Shown piece by piece: positions 58,133-64,000 of a stretch of 64,000 nt of DNA; position 1 is the first letter of the stretch; each line of letters begins with the position of its first letter. Under the pieces are notes generated by a model. That model searched no databases, was not told the DNA's origin, and was given only the letters and a program-made list of their open reading frames with translations. Made by a program: the position numbers and the translations under genes. The stretch spans positions 35,079-99,078 of the forward strand of contig JAXDOD010000168.1 in assembly GCA_034669045.1 (NCBI GenBank). Direction: 5' to 3'. This stretch comes from VAZQ01 sp034669045 (GTDB lineage Bacteria; Pseudomonadota; Alphaproteobacteria; Rhizobiales; Xanthobacteraceae).

Positions 58133-58951
58133 ATGGTGAGAGCGCAAACAGGGCCCCGCCGCTACCGTTCCCTGTTCATCTCCGATGTGCATCTCGGCGC
58201 CCGGGGCTGCCAGGCGGAACGGTTGCTCGACTTCCTGCGTGTTCACGATGCCGACCTGATGTTCCTGGTCGGCGACATGATCGATGGATGGCAACTCCGG
58301 ACCGGCTGGTACTGGCCGCAGGCCCACAACGACGTGGTGCAGAAGCTCCTTCGCAAGGCCCGCAAGGGCGCCCGCATCGTCTATGTGCCGGGCAACCACG
58401 ATGAGTTCCTGCGCGATTATTGCGGGACCCACTTCGGCGGCATCGAGGTGGTCGAGAACGCCATTCACGACGGGGCCGATGGCCGGCGCTATCTCGTCAT
58501 CCATGGCGACCATTTCGATCTGGTGGTCACGCAGGCGCGCTGGCTCGCGCTGCTCGGCAGCAAGGCCTACGACGGCATGATCGTGGTCAACCGCCTGTAC
58601 AACGCGATCAGGCGGCGGCTCGGGTTTCCATATTGGTCGCTGTCACAGTGGGCCAAGCTGAAGGTCAAGAACGCCGTCAACTACATCGGAGATTTCGAGA
58701 AGACGCTGGTCGCGGAGGCGCATCGCCACAAGGTCGACGGGGTCATCTGCGGGCACATCCATCATGCGGCGATCCACGATTATTTCGGCGTGCGCTACCT
58801 TAATTGCGGCGACTGGGTCGAGAGCTGCACGGCGATCGCGGAGCATTTCGATGGACGCTTCGAAATCATTGCATGGGCAAACGACGCCCGGCCGACCTCG
58901 ACGTCCGGATCAGCGGCGGCATTGGGACGCAAGGTAGAAGCCGCGGCTTGA
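58133..58951 (+). CDS. UDP-2,3-diacylglucosamine diphosphatase-like metallophosphoesterase
   Basis: 272 residues from ATG 58133 (a GTG directly upstream is also possible). Motifs: FISDVHLGARG, VGDMIDGW near 43, PGNHDEF near 81, IHGDHFDLV and CGHIHHA near 203. COG2908 members include LpxH-like enzymes, though many alphaproteobacteria use LpxI for that lipid A step, so the substrate may be a related lipid phosphate. Divergent from the GT21 gene 143 bases away, which hints at lipid metabolism. Confidence 0.85.
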   Translation: MVRAQTGPRRYRSLFISDVHLGARGCQAERLLDFLRVHDADLMFLVGDMIDGWQLRTGWYWPQAHNDVVQKLLRKARKGARIVYVPGNHDEFLRDYCGTHFGGIEVVENAIHDGADGRRYLVIHGDHFDLVVTQARWLALLGSKAYDGMIVVNRLYNAIRRRLGFPYWSLSQWAKLKVKNAVNYIGDFEKTLVAEAHRHKVDGVICGHIHHAAIHDYFGVRYLNCGDWVESCTAIAEHFDGRFEIIAWANDARPTSTSGSAAALGRKVEAAA

Positions 58952-58975
58952 ACGCCGAGGACGGTCCTGGCGAGG

Positions 58976-59764
58976 TCACGGCTTCGATGCCGCCCCGGGT
59001 TCATTCATCGTCTGACGGCTGCTGGCCGGCGCCGGCCCGTCGTTCGCCGCGATCTCGACGATCATCTTCTTGAGGATAGCCTCGCCGAACGACTCGAAAT
59101 CCTTCGCGACCACCATGAAGGCCCCCGGGCCGCCGATCACGAAGTCCTTGAAGTACTGGTCGAGATAGGGCTCGAAGGCGAGGATCGGCAGCCCGTTGAT
59201 GGTGACCTCCTTGCCGACCGCCTCGTCGCGTGCGCGCGTGACCGCGCGTCCCGCGTTGTTGGAGCCGTCGCCGGACACATCGATCACGCGCCGCTCGGCC
59301 TTGTAGGGACTCTGCGGGAACAGTCCCATGGAATAGTCGATCGCGCCCGAGATCGAGGTGCCGCCGCCGAACAGCCGGCGCGGCGTCTGTTCGATGATGG
59401 TCGCCGCCGAGTTGAGCGAGGCCGCGTCCTTCACGACCGTCCATGGCAGGACCGGGACCTGCAGGAACGGTCCGGTCCACTGCATCATGTTGATCGCGAT
59501 CGACTGCGTGCGCCCGCCGGAGATCGCTGCCAGCACGCGCGGATTGCGCAGCGCCGCCACATAGCCGCGCTTCTGCAGCTCGAAACGATACTGGTTGACG
59601 CTGCCGGAGGCATCGACCGCGAACACCAGCAGCATGTCGACCTCGGTCTGGGCGAGGGCCGGCGCGGCGGCAGCGAGCGGCAGCAGCAGCGCGGCGGCAA
59701 GCGCTGCCGCCCGGCGGCAACATCGTGGCGTCGCCCGCTTGCTCTCGAAACGAGTACCCATCAT
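58976..59764 (-). CDS. exported DUF1194 (VWA-like) protein
   Basis: 262 residues with a signal peptide ending APALAQ. A VWA-like MIDAS start VFAVDASGSVNQYRF near 47 is followed by SIAINMMQWTGPF, FGGGTSISGAIDYSMGLF and RVIDVSGDGSNNAGRAV, all typical of DUF1194. A role in periplasmic protein interactions is likely; the specific partner is unknown. Convergent with the diphosphatase gene. Confidence 0.88.
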   Translation of the reverse strand: MMGTRFESKRATPRCCRRAAALAAALLLPLAAAAPALAQTEVDMLLVFAVDASGSVNQYRFELQKRGYVAALRNPRVLAAISGGRTQSIAINMMQWTGPFLQVPVLPWTVVKDAASLNSAATIIEQTPRRLFGGGTSISGAIDYSMGLFPQSPYKAERRVIDVSGDGSNNAGRAVTRARDEAVGKEVTINGLPILAFEPYLDQYFKDFVIGGPGAFMVVAKDFESFGEAILKKMIVEIAANDGPAPASSRQTMNEPGAASKP

Positions 59765-59860
59765 TTGTCCTCCCTCGCGCCTCAGCCTCGCACAATAGCG
59801 TGTCTCGACCCGACTCGCATCATCGGTCGAGAGGGGTTAAATTGATGGCCGAGGTCAGTC

Positions 59861-60106
59861 ATGAACCGCCGCCCCGCCGATATCGCCCGCAGCACCGCCA
59901 AACGCATCGCGGACCGCAAGGGCCGGGGCGGGGACGCGTTCCGGCGCGAGACCTTCGCGCTGCCGCGCGCCGCCGCCCGCGAGAAGGCGCGCGAGATGCT
60001 CAAGCGCTTTCCCAAGGCCGCCTACCAGACCGAGATCGAGAGCTGGCGCGTGCTGCCGGACGACTGCATCGAATTTACCGTGCGCCGGCTGCCGAGCGCG
60101 GATTGA
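59861..60106 (+). CDS. small conserved protein of unknown function
   Basis: 81 residues; GAGGTCAG precedes the ATG. Highly basic N-terminus (MNRRPADIARSTAKRIADRKG), a helical middle (PRAAAREKAREMLKRFPKAAY) and a short strand-like end (ESWRVLPDDCIEFTVRRLP). No family was recognised with confidence. Confidence 0.65.
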   Translation: MNRRPADIARSTAKRIADRKGRGGDAFRRETFALPRAAAREKAREMLKRFPKAAYQTEIESWRVLPDDCIEFTVRRLPSAD

Positions 60107-60178
60107 GCGGCGCGCCGTAACATTCCTTGCGCAGGCGACGTACTCCATGAATAGGCGTTTCGGCCTCGAGGGCGGCTC

Positions 60179-60676
60179 ATGCACGGCTTCTGGCGCGGCC
60201 TGGTGATTTTCGCGACCGGCGGCGTGCTCGGCACCGCATTGGGTGTCGCGCTCGGCTTCTTCATCTTTCCGTACGTCTTTCCGCCGCCGCCCGCGGCCGA
60301 GAGCCTGTCCGAGGCGGATCGCACGGTGCCGGTCGCCACCGGCACCTTCATCCACGCCAACACGGCCGACCCGGTGCATTGGGGCAAGGGCCGGGTGAGC
60401 GTCTACCAGCGCGCGGTCTTCCTCGAAGCGGACTTCGAGGTCGGGCCCGGCCCGGCCTTCCACGTCTATCTCGTGCCCAAGGCGTCGATCCGCTCGTCCT
60501 CCGACCTCAAGGACGCCATGTTCGTCGATCTCGGCGGGCTGCGCGCCTTCAAGGGCAGCCAGCGCTATCCGATCCCGGCCGGCGTCGACCTCAAGACCTA
60601 TTCGAGCGTGATCATCTGGTGCGAGCGCTTCGGCGTGCTGATCTCGCCGGCCGATCTGACGCGCCCGGGCGAATGA
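60179..60676 (+). CDS. DM13-domain membrane-anchored protein
   Basis: 165 residues. One N-terminal membrane helix (about 7-34, with PYVFPPPPAAE after it) and a DM13 domain (about 52-160): TGTFIHANTADPVHWGKGRVSVYQ, FHVYLVPKASI, DLGGLRAFKGSQRYPIP, VDLKTYSSVIIWCERFGVLIS. The conserved Cys of the domain (WCERF) is present. DM13 domains are thought to take part in redox or electron-transfer roles. The start codon follows GGGCGGCTC. Confidence 0.88.
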   Translation: MHGFWRGLVIFATGGVLGTALGVALGFFIFPYVFPPPPAAESLSEADRTVPVATGTFIHANTADPVHWGKGRVSVYQRAVFLEADFEVGPGPAFHVYLVPKASIRSSSDLKDAMFVDLGGLRAFKGSQRYPIPAGVDLKTYSSVIIWCERFGVLISPADLTRPGE

Positions 60677-60710
60677 TGTCCGACGTATCACACCCCAGAG
60701 CGTGAAATCG

Positions 60711-60738
60711 GAAGCCCCGGACTCTCGCCCGGGGCTTC
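60711..60738. terminator. bidirectional hairpin terminator candidate
   Basis: GAAGCCCCGG (60711-60720) and CCGGGGCTTC (60729-60738) form a perfect ten-base stem with an eight-base loop, between the convergent DM13 and outer membrane protein genes. A strong U-run is missing on both strands. Confidence 0.6.
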
Positions 60739-60760
60739 GTCGTGGCCGTTACGTTTGCGC

Positions 60761-61492
60761 CTAGTAGCTGGCGACCAGCGGCATTCCGCCGAAACGGTAA
60801 TTCACTCCGAACTTCATCGTGTGGATGGACTGCGTCACGTTGACGTTCGCAACGCCGCCGCCGACGATGGCGAACGGAACGGTGTTCTTGTCGAAGCCGA
60901 GGTAATTGTATTCTGCCTTCGCCGACCAGTTGGGCATGATGGAATATTCGATGCCGACACCGACCATCGGCGCCCAATCCGACTGATCCGCGCTGGCGAC
61001 CTGGATCCCCAGGAGCGACGTATTGTATTTGAAGTTCGCCCAGGCGAGGCCGCCCTTGACATAGACAAGAGCGTGGTCGGCCGTGAAGCCGAGACGGCCC
61101 GCAACGGTCCCGAGCGACTCGACCTTGCGTTGGCAGTTCAGCAGCACGAGGCAGGGGCTGGTTCCCTTGATGTCGGTCCAGCTGGCATCGGCCTCGAGTC
61201 CGAGCACGAGCGGGCCAGTCTGCCAGTTGTATCCAATCTGGGCGCCACCGAGAAATCCGTTGATTGTGCCGGATGCGGCTGCGAGCGGGCCAATACCGGG
61301 AATCGGGAGTTCGCTCTCGACCGTGCCCCAGCCGGAACCCACATGGACACCGACGTAGAGGCCGGTCCATGACCAGGCCGGCTCAGCACTCTGCGCCTTG
61401 TATCGTGGCGTGAGGTCGGCAGCCGTTGCGAACTGGCTCGCAGCGATGACCAGACTGGCGCTCGAAAGAAGCAGCAACATAGAACGACGCAT
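60761..61492 (-). CDS. outer membrane beta-barrel protein (Omp25/31-like)
   Basis: 243 residues, signal peptide ending FATAAD. Barrel features: WSWTGLYVGVHVGSGWGTV, GAQIGYNWQTGPLVLGLEAD, AGRLGFTADHALVYVKGGLAWANF, GVGIEYSIMPNWSAKAEYNYLG and a terminal VNYRFG near the C-terminal Tyr. It is a second member of the group at 38410-39183, sharing the GLYVG and KGGLAW themes, and likely integrates in the outer membrane. Confidence 0.87.
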   Translation of the reverse strand: MRRSMLLLLSSASLVIAASQFATAADLTPRYKAQSAEPAWSWTGLYVGVHVGSGWGTVESELPIPGIGPLAAASGTINGFLGGAQIGYNWQTGPLVLGLEADASWTDIKGTSPCLVLLNCQRKVESLGTVAGRLGFTADHALVYVKGGLAWANFKYNTSLLGIQVASADQSDWAPMVGVGIEYSIMPNWSAKAEYNYLGFDKNTVPFAIVGGGVANVNVTQSIHTMKFGVNYRFGGMPLVASY

Positions 61493-61857
61493 CGATAGCT
61501 CCTGTTATGGGGAGGCGTTGGCGTTTTGCCGTCTGCCGGTGGCGAGCCTCCGATGCCCCGGCATGAGTGCCAGGAAGCCGGGTTTGATCGCTGGCGCCAG
61601 CACGCATGACGCGATGCAGCACGAACGGTACGCGCGCGTGGCTTGCGGGCAACACGTTGATCGTGTTCAAGAATGTCAAGAGGGGCGGATCGCCGCCGTG
61701 AATGTTGCGGTTGGTAACTGTTTGATGCTGATATCTGCCGTGTCAGGGCCGGCATCGCATCGGCCGGTAGAGCCGTTCGAGCACCCGTCGCGCAAGTTGG
61801 TGCGCCTTGGGGATAAGTTCGTTCGCCGCGCCGACGCCGATGCAGGATCATGACTCG
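61493..61857. other. 365-bp intergenic region
   Basis: Between the divergent outer membrane protein and TauE/SafE genes. No gene, strong repeat or convincing promoter was recognised; open frames here are shadows. Confidence 0.4.
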
Positions 61858-62625
61858 ATGATCGAGTCGCTCTCGTCAGCCTTTGCCGGGCTCTCGCTGC
61901 CCCAGCTCGCGCTCATCGCCGGCATGGCGCTGTTCGCGTCGGTGATCGGCGGCGTTTCCGGCTATGGCACCGGGGCGCTGATGCCGCTCGTGCTGGTGCC
62001 GATCTTCGGGCCCGAGCCGGTGGTGCCGATGCTGTCGATCTCGGCCTTGCTCAACAATGCGAGCCGCACCGCGGTCTACCGCCATCTGGTCGATCTGCGA
62101 CGCGCGCTCATCGTGCTTCCGGCCGCGCTGCCTGCCACCATGCTGGGCGCCTGGGGCTATACCCAGCTCTCCGGCCGCGGCGCCGCGCTGGTGATCGGCA
62201 GCATGATGGTCGTGAGCGTGCCGCTGCGGCGCATCTTGAAGCGCCGGGGTTTCGGCCTCACTAACGGCGGGCTCGCGGTGGCTTCGGTGGGCTGGGGCGT
62301 GGTCGCCGGCGGCACCACCGGCGCCGGCGTCATGCTGCTCTCGATGCTGATGGCGGCGGGCCTGCAAGGCGCCGCCGTGATCGCCACCGACGCGATCATC
62401 TCCATCGGCATCGGTATCGCCAAGGTCTCGGTATTCGGCCTCGCCGGCGTGGTGGGGGCGCGGGAAATCGCGGTCGCGGTGCTGATGGGCCTGATGGCGA
62501 TCCCCGGCGCCTTCATCGCCCGCGCGCTGGTGGATCGCCTGACCGTGCGCGTGCACACCGTGATCCTCGACGCCGTGGTGATCGCCGGCGGCGCGGTGAT
62601 GCTGACGGCGGCGCTCACGCGCTGA
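61858..62625 (+). CDS. TauE/SafE-family membrane transporter
   Basis: 255 residues from ATG 61858 with AGGAT upstream; the ATG at 61840 is an alternative. About seven or eight membrane helices. The family hallmark is GGVSGYGTGALMPLVLV near 30-46, mirrored by the second-half GWGVVAGGTTGAGVMLLSML near 142. The family exports sulfite, sulfoacetate or other small organic anions, or acts as a transporter for them. Substrate unknown. Confidence 0.87.
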   Translation: MIESLSSAFAGLSLPQLALIAGMALFASVIGGVSGYGTGALMPLVLVPIFGPEPVVPMLSISALLNNASRTAVYRHLVDLRRALIVLPAALPATMLGAWGYTQLSGRGAALVIGSMMVVSVPLRRILKRRGFGLTNGGLAVASVGWGVVAGGTTGAGVMLLSMLMAAGLQGAAVIATDAIISIGIGIAKVSVFGLAGVVGAREIAVAVLMGLMAIPGAFIARALVDRLTVRVHTVILDAVVIAGGAVMLTAALTR

Positions 62626-62683
62626 CGGCGGCGCCGTTCAATGCGGCGAGCGACGCCGGATCACGGTGCTTTAGTCTTCGTCT

Positions 62684-63859
62684 TCAGTCTTCGTCTTCGC
62701 CGTCGAAGGCGCCGCCCAGCTTGAGGCCTTCGATCCACGTCTCGCCGTTGCGCTTGATGACGGTCCGCGGCGTCACGGCGCCGCAGGCCGCGAAGGCTGC
62801 CGCCAGGCGCTCGGAATGAGTCACGATCCAGATCTGGGTTCGCTCGGCGGCGCGCGCGATCATGCGCGCGAGCGGATCGAGCAGTTCGGGATAAAGGCTC
62901 GTCTCCGGCTCGTTGAGCGCGATGAAAGCGGGCAGCCGATAGCCGAGCAGCGCACCCGCAAGCGCGAGGTAGCGCAGCGTCCCGTCGGAGAGTTCGCCCG
63001 CCTCGAACACGCGCTTGGGATAGTCGGGCTGCACCAGGCCGAATGACGTCGTGCGCCCGGGCGGCGGAACAACGAGGCGGGCGCCGGGAAATGCGTCGTC
63101 GATCGCCCGATCGAGCTCGGCGGTGTCTTCGCGAATGTGGACCAAGGTTGCGAACAGGGCGGCGAGATCGGCGCCGTCGGAGGCCAGCGTCGGAGTCGTG
63201 ACGGCCAGGCAGGGTGCCCGCAGCGGCGAAAGGCGGTCGCTGCGAAAGTCATGGTAGAACCGCCAGTCGAGCAGGGTCCGGCGCACGACATCCACGTCCG
63301 GAAAGCGCGCCGGGTCCTGCAGCGCGCCGAGCGCCGTTTCGGATGCCAGCAGGTCCGAGCCGAAGGATTGCTTGCGGCCGGCTTCGTCGGTCGCCACCGC
63401 GCGCGGGCCGCGCCGCTCCAGGATGGTGAGCGGGCGGCGACCATTGCGGAACACCAGCGTTTCTTCCTTGACCTGCGGTTCGAGCGGGAAGGCGGCCGCG
63501 GTCGGCATCCGCACGCCTACGTCCACCTCGTAGGAATAGGCGGCGCCGACGTCGACGCCGTAGTTGAGCTCGCTCTGGTCGCGGCCGCGATCGCCGCCGC
63601 CCAAGCCGATCGAGAGCTTCAGTCGCGCCGGTTTGTTTGCCGTCCGTTTGCCGGCCCAGAGCGCCGACTCCATGCCGCCTTCGGACGCGAGCTCGCGCGC
63701 CAGCGTCCCCGCCGCCGACGCCTGCAGCAATTGCAGCGCGCGGTAAAGGTTGGTCTTGCCGACGCCGTTGGCGCCGACGAACACCGTCAGGCTGCCGACC
63801 GGGAAGCGGATCGCGCGTAGCGAGCGGTAGCCGGCGACGCTCACTTCACAAATGCGCAT
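62684..63859 (-). CDS. AAA-type ATPase with split ABC-like nucleotide site
   Basis: 391 residues. RecF/OLD/SMC-like head: ISVAGYRSLR-type start (VSVAGYRSLRAIRF), Walker A VGANGVGKTNLYRAL near 28-42, an ABC-signature-like GELSDGTLRYLALAGALL near 293, Walker B IALNEPETSLYPELLDPL near 315 and an end H-loop VTHSERLAAAF. No Toprim or nuclease domain was seen. Such solitary ATPases occur in recombination or defence contexts, but here it lies beside hemF, so the role is unknown. A start at 63859 is likely. Confidence 0.82.
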   Translation of the reverse strand: MRICEVSVAGYRSLRAIRFPVGSLTVFVGANGVGKTNLYRALQLLQASAAGTLARELASEGGMESALWAGKRTANKPARLKLSIGLGGGDRGRDQSELNYGVDVGAAYSYEVDVGVRMPTAAAFPLEPQVKEETLVFRNGRRPLTILERRGPRAVATDEAGRKQSFGSDLLASETALGALQDPARFPDVDVVRRTLLDWRFYHDFRSDRLSPLRAPCLAVTTPTLASDGADLAALFATLVHIREDTAELDRAIDDAFPGARLVVPPPGRTTSFGLVQPDYPKRVFEAGELSDGTLRYLALAGALLGYRLPAFIALNEPETSLYPELLDPLARMIARAAERTQIWIVTHSERLAAAFAACGAVTPRTVIKRNGETWIEGLKLGGAFDGEDED

Positions 63860-63868
63860 GATGCGCTC

Positions 63869-64000
63869 TCACGGCCACTTCACCACCGGCGGCAGCGAGG
63901 ACAGGATCGAGTCCACGTTGCCGCCGGTGCGCAGCCCGAAGATGGTGCCGCGGTCGTAGAGCAGGTTGAACTCGACATAGCGGCCGCGGCGCACGAGCTG
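63869..64000 (-). CDS. hemF: HemF, oxygen-dependent coproporphyrinogen III oxidase (C-terminal part)
   Basis: The last 43 codons of a gene that runs out of the window on the left-pointing strand. The translation contains RRGRYVEFNLLYDRG and TGGNVDSILSSLPP before a TGA, the very conserved C-terminus of HemF. The enzyme converts coproporphyrinogen III to protoporphyrinogen IX with oxygen in haem synthesis. The ATPase gene starts nine bases after it in the same direction. Confidence 0.93.
   Translation of the reverse strand, partial: QLVRRGRYVEFNLLYDRGTIFGLRTGGNVDSILSSLPPVVKWP

Noticed and set aside
1..64000. CRISPR arrays, insertion sequences, phage or plasmid genes
   Set aside because: No regularly spaced direct repeats, transposase, integrase, capsid or replication-initiator genes were recognised; the repeats seen are palindromic intergenic elements.

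Overview
The window is a high-GC, densely coded stretch of an alphaproteobacterial chromosome, most likely Hyphomicrobiales (Rhizobiales) of the Bradyrhizobium/Xanthobacteraceae type. Supporting signs are several orphan Bug (TctC-like) solute receptors, a membrane-bound ferritin gene (mbfA) preceded by a perfect Irr-type inverted repeat, an EgtB/EgtD pair, the run DUF1285 - NudL-type Nudix - DUF6111 - CCA transferase, a HemF C-terminus at the right edge, and many palindromic intergenic repeats of the Rhizobiales kind. I see no rRNA, tRNA, CRISPR array, phage gene or complete insertion sequence. The organism assignment is inference from gene content.

Layout. 1-5.9 kb: an alpha/beta hydrolase, a CorA-type metal channel, two tandem Bug receptors, then an opposite-strand cupin plus Bug receptor. 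6.0-12.6 kb: three paralogous bicupin proteins with an ACMSD-like amidohydrolase and a MetE-like enzyme, the most unusual block. 12.6-17.1 kb: an OmpA-domain protein with an internal 189-nt tandem repeat and a sulfonate/nitrate-type ABC transporter. 17.6-23.1 kb: a biotin carrier plus carboxyltransferase without biotin carboxylase, two more Bug receptors and a lytic transglycosylase. 23.3-25.3 kb: a GlcG/HbpS-like gene, a compositionally different beta-helix gene and a decayed copy of the GlcG/HbpS gene. 25.5-30.2 kb: ergothioneine genes and a glycine-betaine/choline-type ABC system with a fused permease-receptor. 30.5-38.1 kb: aromatic catabolism (quinone oxidoreductase-like, FAH-family hydrolase, flavin reductase, gentisate dioxygenase-like, FAD dehydrogenase). 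38.4-46.7 kb: outer membrane protein, an isocitrate/tartrate dehydrogenase-family gene divergent from a hydroxypyruvate isomerase-like gene, metallophosphoesterase, mbfA, Nudix, GNAT and HdeA-like genes. 46.7-53.7 kb: a four-gene MoxR - DUF58 - DUF4159 - large membrane protein operon. 54-64 kb: conserved housekeeping and envelope genes ending in hemF.

How genes may work together. The cupin, bicupin, amidohydrolase and MetE-like genes plus Bug receptors look like an uncharacterised catabolic locus for an aromatic or organic-acid substrate. The 30-38 kb block could feed a gentisate-type ring cleavage with an FAH-family hydrolase downstream. The MoxR block is an envelope/aerotolerance-type module. 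All function calls come from reading motifs by eye; no database search was run.
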